From NCBI RefSeq assembly GCF_030272615.1, contig NC_081411.1:181748977-181812976 (forward strand): a DNA stretch of 64,000 nt, given 5' to 3'. Below the pieces are notes generated by a model. The model had not been told where the DNA came from. It was given only the letters and a program-made list of their open reading frames with translations, and searched no databases. Source of the stretch: Cryptomeria japonica (Eukaryota > Streptophyta > Pinopsida > Cupressales > Cupressaceae). Below are positions 33,592-45,650 of the stretch, piece after piece (positions within the stretch are counted from its first letter, which is position 1; every line of letters begins with the position of its first letter). Made by a program: the position numbers and the translations under genes.

Positions 33592-34059
33592 TCAACCATA
33601 TTCTCATTGAGTGTAGAGTATCAACAATCTAGTGCTTAATAGGGATCATTCTTGCATTATCTGATGTTATTTTAGAGCTCATTCCATTATATTTCCTCAT
33701 TGTAATAAAATTGTAAGTCAGTGAGACTTACTTGAAGGTTGTAGTCTTTCGAGTTATTGTAATTGAGCAATAAGCTCTAGGCAGTAAGCCTAAGTGCAAG
33801 TACATTCTCCATCTATGTAATATTTATGTACTCTTAGCCATAGTATATGAATATCGTGGGTGCCAACCCCACCATGGTGTTTCTCTTTCCGGGTTTCCAC
33901 ATAAAAATTCTAGTGTTGTGGATTTGTGGTTTATTTATTGATTGTCTATCTTCTTTACTATTATACATTGCTAACTGGTGGATAAAGAATAAGTTTGTGG
34001 ATTTTAATTGTAATAGATCACTAATTCACCCCCCATCTCAGTGATCCCTGATTCTAACA
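33592..34059 (+). repeat. Right part of Copia-type LTR H, interrupted by element B
   Basis: Plus-strand LTR tail with the GCTCTAGGCAGTAAGCC block, GTGGGTGCCAACCCCACCATGGTG, a CACCCCCCATCTCAG block and end TTCTAACA. No primer site follows, so it is probably a 3' LTR whose body lies left of B, outside the window. Confidence 0.65.
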
Positions 34060-34826
34060 ATAATCAATCTCCTTAATCATTTTCACATCCCTAATCACTT
34101 TGATCCTTTCAAAGGAATTCAAATTCTTTGAATCTCCCATGCATGCTCTTCCCAAGGAATTCTTAATTCTTTTTCTCATTTAGTCTTCCCACACATATCT
34201 TATTTTGGAATTTTTAATTCCTCTCCCCTTTCTCCAAGGAATTTTTAATTCCTTTTTCTCTTCCCAATGTACTTGGGAGTTCCTCCCCATTAACTTTGAG
34301 AGGTGTGGAGAGAAGAAATGCCTTTATAGAAAATCTCTTGGTCTCCACACCTTTTCCTCTCAATCCATGTGCTCCCTCTCAAATCAATCTCAACCCTTCA
34401 TCCCAAAGTCAATTTTGGCCCTTCATTTTGGCCTCCTCCAATCTATAAATTGGAGTCTCATTTCCTCACAAATCATGAAATCCACCTTTCATGTAATCTT
34501 ATGCTGACGATTTGAGATCTAAAATCATCCGTCATGTCATCATAGAGCCCAAATATTCCCTCATCCAAGCCAAATCCCTCTCATCCATCATCATCATTCA
34601 AATCCTATCCAATCCAAATCCACTAATCTTGTTGTGTGTGGAGAGCAATCCACATCCCATCTCGGAGCCAATCCAATCAAGTGGAGCATTTGGGTGCATT
34701 CCACTTCATCAAAGGCTCAATGGAAGGAACATAGAGCTTCACATGAAGGTATAATAATTTCTATTGCATTTGATTATATGTTTTATGCTTATTTTCATTG
34801 AATATAACCATTAAGCTCTCTTGTGA
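34060..34826 (+). other. Promoter-like non-coding stretch, possible LTR fragment
   Basis: Repeated AAGGAATT(T/C)TTAATTC-like words, a TATAAAT box (34444-34450) and a leader-like tail resemble the layout of the D solo LTRs, but no ends or partner copy are seen. Confidence 0.35.
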
Positions 34827-35075
34827 TTGTCCCTTGGTTCACCTTTATCCAAGGCTCCGATGTTCAAAGCCAAACACCTTTTTAAGAAAGGCATCCATGT
34901 GTTTATAGATATATGGGATCCATCTACCTTAGCATGGAAATCATGGAACCGGCTTAGGCATGTTTTAATATTAATTATAGAGACAAGGTCATGGTATTGG
35001 AACTCCAAAGAATGGTGCCTCCTAATCTCACAATTCTCACATCTTCTAGTTGTATCTCATTCTTCTATAATGACG
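34827..35075 (+). pseudogene. Possible LINE reverse-transcriptase C-terminal fragment
   Basis: One frame reads PLSKAPMFKAKHLFKKGIH.FIDIWDP...SWNRLRH. This recalls the thumb/C-terminal part of plant L1-type LINE reverse transcriptases (KAKHL..KG...F.D.WD). About 83 codons with no flanking LINE sequence. Low confidence. Confidence 0.35.
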
Positions 35076-35872
35076 TAACCATAACCCATAGGATCCTCAA
35101 AAAGAAAAATCCAGATCATGCAGTAAGAGTAACACAACAGAAGTAACAACAACACATAGAGAAAATGTGAAATCAGACATCCACAATATCATAGATTCAT
35201 CATAAACTAACTGGCAACATTCGGTATACATATAGGCTTATAGGCCTAGAACATAGTAAATTTCAGAATACAATCATCCGGACCTCCAAGAGGTTCAAAT
35301 TACAAATCATAAATCTAAAGCATCATCTATCTTCCCTTCGCTATTTCTCAAAGAATCAATTACAATAATATATATAGCACTCGAAACACATTAGGGTTTG
35401 CCACAAAAGATCACATTCTCCAAAACAAGAAAATGAAATGTGTGAAATAGGTTAGCCCCAAAACATGAAGATCTCCTCCACCAAGAATGCAAATGAAGTG
35501 TGGACCACCAAGGAAGGTTGGCCGGGGGCCCAATAATATCGAGAATGGCACCAACTAGATCTGCAAGCCAAGAAATTGCTCCACATGAGAAGAAATCACC
35601 AACTAGCCGTTAAGCTCAAAAATGCTCCAGGAACCAAGAATAGCTAATCTGTAACCAATAACTTGCCGGAAAAGAGTCCAAACGAATTGAAAAAATAGAG
35701 CAATGAATAAGAACATATCTAGAAGCCATGAATTTTATCCACAATAGAAAATGAACAAGTACCAGAGAACTCCAGAAGTAGCACAAAAACTGCAATAGAA
35801 AACAAGAACAACTGAAAAGCAAAATATATATTGTTGGTTGATGCAAGATTTCTCATCGACCAAGGATGCTCC
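35076..35872 (-). repeat. Possible minus-strand LTR (K) interrupted by C1
   Basis: A TATA-like run (about 35367-35376) faces left. Across the C1/C2 insertion the sequence would continue into 61899-61910, giving a minus-strand start TGATGTAGGAGCATCC. That resembles the LTR start of element I (TGGTGCAGGAGCACCC). The inner boundary near 35070 is uncertain. Confidence 0.4.
35868..35872. repeat. Candidate target-site duplication of the C1/C2 unit (left)
   Basis: GCTCC before TGTTGG, against ACTCC at 61899-61903 after the C2 3' LTR: four of five bases match. Confidence 0.5.
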
Positions 35873-36154
35873 TGTTGGAAATTGACACTCATCTAGGATA
35901 ATGGTGTTGTCATTAATGGTAAAACACATCATTTTGTGTTAATTACTTATCCAGTACTCACCAGTATTCATGGTTCTACAACTGGCATTCAAGACAACCA
36001 ACATTCAAGGAAATCAACATTCAGGGAAACTGGCAAACTAGAAACTTGTATTTGGAAGACGACATAGGAGATTGATCCGACAAATGTGGAAGCGAAAATG
36101 GTCACGAAGATTAATGTTTATATTTATTTCTAGGCTGACATGTAATCACTTTAT

Positions 36155-36159
36155 AATAT
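36155..36159. repeat. Target-site duplication (left) of solo LTR D2
   Basis: AATAT, repeated at 37582-37586. Confidence 0.85.
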
Positions 36160-37581
36160 TGTAGTCACATAAATCTGTCCAATTTAATTAAATGAATATT
36201 TTCTATTTATTTGATTAAAAATCCACTTGCCATTAGTTAGTTAAATTAATATTTAATTAATTCATCTTCAAACATTAATTAAATAAATTATTCAATTTAT
36301 TTTAATTAATTCATTATACCAAACTCACAATCAATTAAATGAATAAAATCTATTTATTTAATTAAAATCCCCTTTTCCTCTTTTAAATAAATTAACATTT
36401 ATTTAAATCATTAAACCCCCCCCACTTGCATTTTCCTGCAAATGCAACTTGCACACAAATTGAAATAAATTAATTTTATTTTAATTAAAATCCTATTTTC
36501 CCTCACCCACCAAATCCACTTGCACTCCTAAACCCCCTTCTAGATTCTTCTAAACCCTTCCTAATTAGCCTAATCCATTCCCTAATTATTGTCATAATCC
36601 TAAGCAACTTGAAGTCACTTCTCAAAGACTCCAAAGTCTTTGAAAAGCATTTAATGCTTTGTGTGTTCAACAAATTAACCTCCAAAGTCTTCCAAACCAC
36701 TTATGGCTCTTACATGACCATTAATGGCTCTTACATAACCATTTATGGTTAATTCAACTATGACTCATGTGTCTACTCAAGAATTTATTGCTTTGACCAT
36801 AGTTATCCCTTTTGCCTTTGCACAAGAGTTTATCCATTGGATAAAAGCTTTATTTTTTGAATAAAGAATTTATTCACTCAACCCAACCTTGACCTTAACC
36901 CCCAAGTTGACTCCCAGGTCATGGCAAGCATTTAATGCTTATTCCCTCTCCTCTCAACCTATCTCATATTGACACTTGTCATCATGGGATTGGGTTGAAA
37001 GCCCTCACATGGATTGAATATCATTCAATCTTGACCCTTGTTGAGATTACTCAATCTCAACCATCCATTGCTCGATTTTTCCTATAAATAGAGCCCATTT
37101 TTTCATAATCCAAATCCTAAAAACTTGTATGCATTTAAGCTATAGTGAATTCTAGAGAGAATTTAGCATAAACCACTAATATAATTGTTATTTTGGCCTA
37201 AAATAAATCATTTTAGCATTATAGCATCTAATATTAACTTTTATCTACATTTGCATAGCATTTAGAGTAATCATCTACAATCTCAAACCTCCATAAGCAT
37301 CCATAGTGCAAAAAACTGTTGAGAGCTACACTAGTTTGGAACTTGGAGAGGAGAGGAACAAAGGAGAAGGAGCTAAGAGCATGTTAAGAGGCATTTGGAG
37401 ATGCCTTGTTATATTTGTTTCATTTGTTGAATATGTTAGCATGATCTTAGTATCTCTTTTGATATGCCTGCTTAGGTTAATCTTTGGTTGAATAACACTA
37501 ACATTAATCTTGTTTCTTGTTGTTTGTGTGTGTTATACTATCACATGTTTTAATCTAACTTGTCCATTTTGTAGAGCATCA
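36160..37581 (+). mobile_element. Solo LTR D2 inside the C1 5' LTR
   Basis: 1422-bp TG...CA unit with the same ends as D1 (TGTAGTCACATAAATC ... GTAGAGCATCA), the same AT-rich palindromes near its start, TATAAATA at 37083-37090, and AATAT duplications on both sides. It is shorter than D1, mainly because the tandem tracts are reduced. Confidence 0.88.
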
Positions 37582-38184
37582 AATATTATTGTAAGGGTAT
37601 ATAAGTCACTCCAGTTAGGTCATTTTGATATGATAGGTTATGTGATATTATGCGAGCGAGATCTTCATCATTATAATGTCAATGCAATGATCTATAGTTG
37701 ATATTGGTTATTTGTGAAGAGGAAAGGGAAGAAAATTAGGGTACCGATAAGGAAGGAAATAGTGTTAACCAGTTCAGACAGTGCTTAAACTGGAACTCAT
37801 CCAGCATACCAGATGCACACTCAGAGTTCAGATTTTTATTTGTAATTCAGATATGAAAGTTAGTGAGGCTCCTTTGTATGAGTAGTGCGCTCTAGGAAAT
37901 GTGTCTTCCTGCATGTGCATGCCCCTCTTGTAATATTTATTCATTTGGCCAATAGATAGATATTGTGGGTCACCAATCCCACTGTGGTTTTTCCTCTTTG
38001 AGGTTTTCCACGTATAAATATCTATGTTATGGTTTTTATCTTGGTGGTTGCATTATTACTACTTGTTGTTATTTAATTTTATGCATACAAGTTACTAAGT
38101 TGTTTTTGTTAATAAGGTTAAAATTAATCTCACTGATAGAACACTGATTGACCCCCCCTCTCAGTGTTCTTAGATTCCAACAAT

Positions 38185-38197
38185 TGGTATCAGAGCC
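38185..38197 (+). other. Primer-binding site of element C1 (initiator Met tRNA)
   Basis: TGGTATCAGAGCC, two bases inside the LTR. Confidence 0.9.
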
Positions 38198-38949
38198 TTG
38201 TGCCTCAGAATAAGTCTAACAACTTGAGGAAGATCCTGAATCTGGAATCCATGGAGATGAGTCTAGAGAAATTACTTGAAGTAGCACTTGAAGGCTATGA
38301 TGTTGAAAGGTTGAAAAACATAAAGTTGCAAAATGAGTTGAACTCTACAAAGGAATTCATTCTTACCCTACAAGAGAGGTTGTCATCTACTCAAGCCAAA
38401 AAGGAAGGAACTCTTACAAAATTAGGATGATGAAGAGAAGAATACCCTTAAGGATTATGTCAAAAGCTGACTTAGAAGAATGGTTTCATGAAGAATGAAA
38501 TGCAAGCCCTAAAAATGAGGATGTCCAAGGAGATTGATGACTAGAAGAAGAATGAATAAAATCTTGCCAAATCTTTGAAAGAAAGATATGAAGAATGCAT
38601 TAGGTTGTGGCATGAGAATGATATGTTGAGAACTGAATTGGTTCAATCTGAAAACAATGAGAAAGAGTTGGAAAGAATGATGACAGTCCTAAGAGGAGAT
38701 TTGGATATTGTAAATGAGTTTAAAGACAATTTTAAGGCTAGTTCTGCAAAGCTTGATGAATTACTGAAGGATCAAAGGCATAAACGAGACACTAGAGGTC
38801 TTGGATTTGAGCATTTAGAAAGCTCTAGTACTGCAAATGAGGATGATGCAACTGATAAGAAGGACAATCGATAGAATCCACATGTCAACCACAATCAGAG
38901 ATCATTGGTAAGGCAATCCAATGCACATAAATTCAATGGTAGAAGCTTT

Positions 38950-38954
38950 GTTTG
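38950..38954. repeat. Target-site duplication (left) of element I
   Basis: GTTTG, repeated at 42482-42486. Confidence 0.9.
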
Positions 38955-40466
38955 TGGTGCAGGAGCACCCATGGTGTAAGGCAAATATATGGAAAAAGTC
39001 ATCATTTGAAATATAATTGATATTTGAAGGTCATTTATAATGTATTTGCATCCATTTGGAATGATTTGTAAGGCTTGGAAGCCTAAAAATGTAAGCAAGT
39101 CCTGATTATGTCCTAGTTGTCCATATAGGCCCTTATAGGTCAAGATGGTCAAAATGAGTCAGAAGACCCATGGAAGGGTATGCAAGTTATAAAAGGTCAT
39201 TTAAGGTCCATTATAAGGTGTCAAGAGTGTTTAAACAAAGTTTGAGTCCATTTTGTCAAAAATGTAAAATTTGTTAAAAGTTGTCAAAATGCAACATTTG
39301 GAAAAGTGGTAAAAGTTACCAAGAAGTTGTAAGGTCATGGAATTTGGTCTTGTGGGAAGTTCTAACTACCAAAGGAAGTTAAAAGGAATTTATAAACATT
39401 TCCTGGTTGATTTTAAGGGAGAAGATCAGTTTGGAGGTTGCAACTAAAAGATAAAGAATTAAACCTCTGATTGTTCCTTCACAGAATTTGCAGATAGTAG
39501 TGAGGATAGCCATAGAGGAACGAGGAATTATCATGTTGAATACGATGGATGAAGTGTATCTCTCCATCCCTTTGAATTTATTATGAATAATTTATGATTT
39601 TAATGAATAGAAAACTATTTTGTTTCAACTGTTATTTGGTTTTCTCAAAATCTGTCAAAGAACCCTATGTAAATGAGCAGTCCAAGAGGATTTTCCCATA
39701 AATACATTTGTAATAATTCAAAAATCCTACAAACCTGGAATCTTGGAGATAATTCATTTATCTTTCATTTGAATGTGGTCTCATGTCTATTCATTAAGTA
39801 TCATGCAAGTACTTTGATGCCCTAGTTGTATAAAGCAGTAATTTTCTGAGTTCTTATGACAGTCAAGAATAGTCTCAATACAGGGGTCATTTATCCTAAC
39901 TGAACTGTTGGATCTTTCCAAATTTTTTATATGATGGAGAAAATCAATTTATCCACACTTTGACTAAATAAATCTTCTTAATAGTTATTGGGTTATAAGA
40001 TACGTGGTACATAATACAAGTATATAAAACTATGCAGTGCTTTCTATGGTTTTTGAGAGTGTAGTTTAATGTCTAAGACAATATATGTTTGCCAAAAGGA
40101 TTTGAAAGGTTAATTAATGTTTATGAATGACCAAGGAAGGTGGAAGGACTCCAAAAAAATGCAAAAAAATAAATGCAAAGGTTTATGTTTCCAAATGTTT
40201 TGATTATTTCAGGATCAGGATTTGCAACTGTTATAACAGTCACAGAGAGTTAGGACTGTAATAGTGTTAAGATTGATTAACAAACTTAAAGTTTCTAAAC
40301 TTGATCGGGGCTAATACATGTAAAGAAAAGTATTTATTATGCTTGGGATGAGAAATATTTTTGTTGGTTAAGATGCATGCAGGCATGAGGGATTCTTGGA
40401 GGTGAATAGATGAATATTTAGTTTGAATCCATGGAATTGAGAATATTGCCTTGATGCTCTGCATCA
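38955..40466 (+). repeat. 5' LTR of element I
   Basis: TGGTGCAGGAGCACCC ... GCTCTGCATCA, directly followed by the primer site. Confidence 0.9.
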
Positions 40467-41004
40467 AATTGGTATCAAAGCTAGAATCTCTTGAGAGTGT
40501 GAGAAGTTCACACCAGGACCTAGCCCATGAGATTGTTTATTTGATTCTTGTGATTAAATTTTCTTGGTTTTAGGTTTGGTACAGGTTCACTTAGCTGCAA
40601 GTGGGTGGACAGGAAGGTCTACCAAAGGGGGCCATAGGAGATGGTCCAAAGGGCCTACGAAGGAGGTCTAGTGTGTCACCAAGAGTCTTGGGGAGAGAGG
40701 CAAGAGAGGACTCCTAGGTGAGGGACAAAAGTTTTTGGGTGTTTGTAGCAGCTTGGAGGAGTGGACTTTAGATGAGAGATGCACCATTGGAAGTAGCCAG
40801 TATAAACTCCATTGATAAGAGTCTTGATTGAAGCAGAATGTAGCAGAGGCATCACGAAGCATGAAGAAGACAAAGAAAAACCAAAAGGAAATGGTGATGT
40901 GGCAGCATTGATGAACATGTTTTTCGTCTAAATTTTTTTTCTTCTCCTTGCAGGTCATGTTACTCATTTCCAAGAGACTTGGAAATCTTTCAAGGCCGGT
41001 AGTA
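40467..41004 (+). other. Interior of element I
   Basis: 538 bp with primer site TGGTATCAAAGC at 40470-40481 and a weak purine tract before the 3' LTR. No protein of any size is supported on either strand. Confidence 0.75.
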
Positions 41005-42481
41005 TGGTGCAGGAGCACCCACAGTGTAAGGCAAATATATGGAAAAAGTCATCATTTGAAATATAATTGATATTTGAAGGTCACTTATAATGTATTTGTA
41101 TCCATTTGGAATGATTTGTAAGGCTTGGAAGCATAAAAATGTAAGCAAGTCCTGATTATGTCCTAGTTATCCATATAGGCCCTTATAGGTCAAGATGGTC
41201 AAAATGAGTCAAAAGACCCATGGAAGGGTATAAAAGTTATAAAAGGTCATTTAAGGTCCATTGTAAGGTGTCAAGAGTGTTTAAACAAAGTTTGAGTCCA
41301 TTTTGTCAAAAATGTAAAATTTGTTAAAAGTGGTAAAAGTTGCCAAAAAGTTGTAAGGTCATGTAATTTGGTCTTGTGGGTAGTTGTAACTACCAAAGGA
41401 AGTTAAAAATATTTATAAACCTTGCTTGGTCGATTTGAAGGGAGAAGATCAGTTTGGCGGTCACAACTAAAAGATAAAGAATTAAACCTTTGACTGTTCC
41501 TTCACAGAATCTGTAGATAGTAGTGAGGACAGCCATAGAGGAAGGAGGAATTCTCATGTTGAATGTTGAATACGATGGATGAAGTGTATCTCTCCATCCC
41601 TTTGAATGTATTATGAATAATTTATGATTTTAATGAATAGCAAACTATTTTGTTTCCACTGTTATTTGCTTTTCTCAAAATCTGTCAAAGAACCCTCTAT
41701 AATTGAGCAGTCCAAGAGGATTTGCCCATAAATACATTTGTAATAATTCAAAAATCCTACAAACCTGGAATCTTTGAGATAATTCATTTATCTTTTATTT
41801 GAATGTGGTCTCATGTCTATCCATTAAGTATCATTTAAGTACTTTCAAGCCCTAGCAGTATGAAGTAGTAATTTTCTGAGTCCTTATGACAGTCAAGAAT
41901 AGTCTCAATACTAGGGTCATTTATCCTAACTAAACTATTGGATCTTTCCAAATGTTTTATATGATGGACAAAACCTAGTTATCCACACTCTGACTGAAGA
42001 GATCTTCTTAATAGTTTTTGGTTTATAATATACGTGGTACAAAATACAGGTATATAAAACTGTGCAATGCTTTCTATAGTTTTTGAGAGTGCAATTTAAT
42101 GTCTAAGACAATATTTGTTTGCAAAAAGGATTTGAAAGGTTAATTAATGTTTATGAATGACCAAGGAAGGTGGAGGACTCCAAAAAAATGCAAAGGTTTA
42201 TGTTTCCAAATGTTTTGATTGTTTCAGGATCGAGATTTGCAACTATTATAACAGTCACAGAGAGTTAGGATTGTAACAGTGTTAAGATTAATTAACAAAC
42301 TTAAAGTTTCTAAACTTGATCAGGGCTAATACATGTAAAGAAAAGCATTGATTATGCTTGGGATGAGAAATATTGTTGTTGGTTAAGATGCATGTAGGCA
42401 TGAGGGATTCTTGGAGGTGAATAGATAAATATTTAGTTCAAATCCATGGAATTGAGAATATTGCCTTGATGCTCTGCATCA
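41005..42481 (+). repeat. 3' LTR of element I
   Basis: Partner of 38955-40466, with a few small indels. Confidence 0.9.
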
Positions 42482-42949
42482 GTTTGCAATAAGTTTGGTC
42501 ATATGGCAAGTCAATCTAGAAATAGAGGAAATCAGAATAATAATTCAAGTACCGATCAATGTTTTAATTATAAGAAGTATGGTCATAGAAGAATAGATTG
42601 TAGAATGAATGTGAAATGTCATGCATGTGGAAATTTTGGACATATGGCTAATCAATGTAGGTCAAGGAATGATCATGGATACAACAAGACAATTTAGGAG
42701 AATAATGTCACTTGCTATGCAAGAAACAAAATAGGACACATTGCCAAATATTACAGAAGCAAGGATACACTAGAAAGGAATGACAGATCGAATAAGAAGG
42801 GAAAGAAAAAGGTTGATGATATCTAGAAAGATCATGCTAAACAGTGGGTTAGAAAATCTAAAGATCAACTGGCAGAGGCAAATACCCCGGTTACTCAACT
42901 AGTAGAGAAGAATGTTCCTGTATCGGCAGGAAAGTCATTCGGTAACTAA

Positions 42950-43317
42950 GGCATTAGCCTTAGGGGGAGGCATATTAATGACAAATCTTGCATTACCCTT
43001 GGTAGTGGTTTGAAAGCTTGTTTCAGATCTTGGAGAAGTCAGTTTGAAGGTTCACCGACATTGAGATAATGGATTTTGAATCTGGTATGATATGCCGACA
43101 TGAATTTATGTCAATGAGAAATTAGGGTTTTGTATAATAAAAGGGAAAATTTATTTCATTTTTTATGCACAACATTTAGAATGAAGCAAAGTGAGTTTAA
43201 GGTGATCAAGAGAATCTTTAAGTGAATTCTAGTGCATTGAGAGCGGATTTTCAAGGATTTTCACCAGCGAAGGTTGTGAGGTATTTTCTCAGTTTTTGAG
43301 CTATCTTTTCAAACATA
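42950..43317 (+). other. Gap between gag and second ORF of C1
   Basis: About 370 bp beginning with a purine tract TTAGGGGGAGG, which may have been a polypurine tract or a splice/leader element. No pol sequence. The equivalent gap in C2 is 57082-57463. Confidence 0.6.
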
Positions 43318-45650
43318 ATGGCTTCTAGATCTGCTCTCACTCTGATAGATATGGCTACCCCTATTGTGGTTGACATCAAAGATCATCCACGCCCCGTATT
43401 CAAGTGATACCCACAAATTGTGAAGGTTGATGGCACATTCGGTGCATTTTCAAGGGTTCCCAATGGTGTTCTGTATGTTGAGGATATTTGAGCTTACATT
43501 CACTACACTCTAGAGGATTTGGGCTCATCTGAAATCAAAACCTTGTACATAGCCACATTTTTGGACAAGGATGCCTTGATAAAACCTAAATTCCAAAATC
43601 TTAAGGATCAGGGTTTCACCGATATTTTGGAGATGACAGAGTTTGTAGATGAAATAATCTAATATGTGTTGAGCCGTGTTCATGGTGAATTCTTGTGGCT
43701 AGATCGGCCCTACCAAATTACCAAGGAGACTATTCATGCAATCACTAGTTTTCCCCATGTTGGTCAGACACTGGGAAAGAAGAAGATCTCAAACAATGAA
43801 GTGAAGAAGTTAATCAGTGCTACCTTTGCTAACCAGTCCATGAGGATTAGCTCATAATCAAAGACAAGAACGTTCAATTTTCTAGCATTATCATTGGCTA
43901 CAAGGTAACCCAATCCAACCGGTTGAACTCTATTTCTAGCTCTTGTATCTGATGTGCACATAAGATGGTTAAGGAGAATGAGAAATATGATCTCTATCAG
44001 TGGATGTGTGATGAGTTAATTATGAATATAGGGAAGATTAAGGGAGAAAAGAAAGGTGTGTTCTAGTACGGTAATCTTATTATTTGTTTGATGCTTTTGT
44101 TTCATAATGAGACACCGGGATCCAGTAAGAGGCAATGGCCCTTTGATATACCGGTAGGCAAACAAATTAACGATGCCTTGAGGAACTTAGGACATGAAAG
44201 AGACTCCATTTTGCGGGGTTATTTCAAAGCTTTCCCAAAGGCAATGAATTAGAGGGAAAGAGTACCTCAGCACATTGTTGACAAGTACTCTAGTGAAATA
44301 TGTTTTATGGTTAAAAAGGATCAAACTCTAATGGAGGCGATGAAGCCTAGGATGATATGGGTGACTGAGATGGGCTATGAAGTTGACGCACAAATCTTTG
44401 ACTTGTATGCCAAGATGTTTATTGATGCCTCGACTGATGAAAAGGAAAAGGCCTTTGGCACTACAAAGCAAAAGGAATTATAAGTACAAATAGGATTTAA
44501 AAAGAAGAGGAGGGAAGGGCAAAAAAAAAAGGTTGGAAAAGATTTCTAGAAGATTTCCTCTGAGATCAAACAAATCATTGGATTAGTAGAAGGATCTTCT
44601 CCGGTAGCAGTTCAAGCCTCACCAATAGTAGCAACTGGTAAAGGTGTGATGAACATAAAGAAACCAGAAACCTATAGTTCTCTTGTTGCTTCTAAATCTG
44701 AGACAAAAGAAGATCCCTCGAAGATTCCTAAAATCTACATGAGGATTTAGAGGAAGAAACCTATGGAAGGAAAGCTGAAGAAAACAAAGGTCACTCCTCC
44801 AACAATCCAAAAGAAAAATTTCAAGGAGAGGAAGCCTACAGAGAAGAGGAAACAGGTTAAATAGACAACTCCTACTCCTGGTAAGAAGAAGAAATATGAC
44901 TTAGATATAGCTCTTGAATGCATTAAATATGGATGATAAGGAACAAAAGGAAATTGAGGAAGCAGTTTCGTTATACTTAGATATATATAAGAAAGATTTA
45001 ATTGAGATAGAGAAGCCAATACTGACAGATTTATATAATAAGTTAAATGCTATAAGATTGTCAACACTTGAGGAAGATAGGCATATTAAGATTCAGGAAT
45101 TATTAACTATTTTGTGGTGCAATAACTGAAGAGGAAATGCAAATGTGCCTCGAATCTACAAATAAAACAATTTTTCAGAGTAGGCATAGGCATGTGAGTC
45201 TTGTGGTAGGCTAATTAAATGAAATAGTCAAGGAAATTCATGAGGCATGGATAAAATTATTTATTAATAATCCAGAACTCTTGACATCACTGGATGTACC
45301 TCCTAAGTCTAACATTCCAAACATCCCGGTTGATTCTAAGGGTAAAGGTATATTAGGTGAAAATCCACTGGTTTTGGGCAACAAATTAATTGAGGACATT
45401 CCTCTAGTAGTTACACATGTACATGATGTAGAGATCAATAAACTGGTAGATAATATTAAGGATAATTTTCCTCTGGCAATTGATGTTGATACAATTGAGA
45501 TTAATGAGATAGAGGCAACACAAATAACTGCACCAAGTGGCGAAGCCACTGGTGCTAAGGACAGGGAATGGGAAAAGGAAGTAGAACAAAAGAGAGAGGA
45601 GAAATAAAAGGTTGAATAGACTGATGTTAGGGTACCGACACCTTCACCGG
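43318..45650 (+). pseudogene. Element C1 second ORF (unidentified, HGEFLWLD-type)
   Basis: ATG 43318 reads MASRSALTLIDMATPIVVDI, followed by KDHPRPVFK with stops soon after. The conserved LSRVHGEFLWLDRPYQITKETIHAI block lies at about 43670-43745, then a frameshift near 43850. Later parts are YFKAFPKAM, RERVPQHIVDKYSSEICFMVKKDQTLMEA (about 44225-44330) and WVTEMGYEVDAQIFDLYAKM; a basic linker; then a coiled-coil C-terminus (MDDKEQKEIEEAVSLYLDIYKK, about 44929-44993). It breaks at about 45650, where C2 would continue with the tail. Function unknown. Confidence 0.72.

Larger units (their letters stand above)
35873..38182 (+). repeat. 5' LTR of element C1 with solo LTR D2 inside
   Basis: Starts TGTTGGAAATTGACACTCATC and ends TTCCAACA. 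Homologous to 60977-61898 at roughly 12 percent difference in the part compared. Confidence 0.85.
38955..42481 (+). mobile_element. Element I: short non-coding LTR element with long LTRs
   Basis: LTRs 38955-40466 (1512 bp) and 41005-42481 (1477 bp) enclose only 538 bp. GTTTG duplications flank it. The primer site TGGTATCAAAGC lies at 40470-40481. The interior has no supported reading frame. Each LTR opens with an inverted repeat (GGTGC-AGGA-GCACC) and closes with another (TGATGC-TCT-GCATCA). An interior this small between such large LTRs points to a terminally reduced, non-autonomous family. Confidence 0.9.
38251..42949 (+). pseudogene. Element C1 gag-like ORF, split by element I
   Basis: Starts at ATG 38251 (MEMSLEKLLEVALEGYDVERL). 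A long Glu/Lys-rich coiled coil (LKNIKLQNELNSTKEF ... RLWHENDMLRTELVQ) runs to about 38870 with stops and frameshifts. Element I (38955-42481) splits the first zinc knuckle. On the far side are NKFGHMASQ, CFNYKKYGHRRIDC (second Cys now Tyr), CHACGNFGHMANQC and CYARNKIGHIAKYY, then a short acidic/Thr tail ending at TAA 42947-42949. The layout matches B and C2. Role by family: RNA-binding capsid/nucleocapsid. Coiled-coil gags of this sort are not typical of ordinary Copia elements such as E and F. Confidence 0.75.
35873..45650 (+). mobile_element. Element C1: non-autonomous Copia-type element (5' LTR, gag, second ORF), 3' end missing
   Basis: 5' LTR 35873-38182 (883 bp of its own plus solo LTR D2 and a TSD copy), primer site, coiled-coil/knuckle gag (38251-42949, split by element I), a short gap, then the second ORF from 43318 to the break at about 45650. 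There is no protease, integrase or reverse transcriptase. It is the same family as B and C2. Confidence 0.78.

Noticed and set aside
38895-39152. Minus-strand open frame across the start of element I
   Set aside because: Lies over an LTR and C1 gag boundary; no codon or family signal.
44619-45019. Hydrophobic minus-strand frames that look like membrane proteins
   Set aside because: Antisense of a Lys/Glu-rich coding region gives Phe/Leu-rich shadows.
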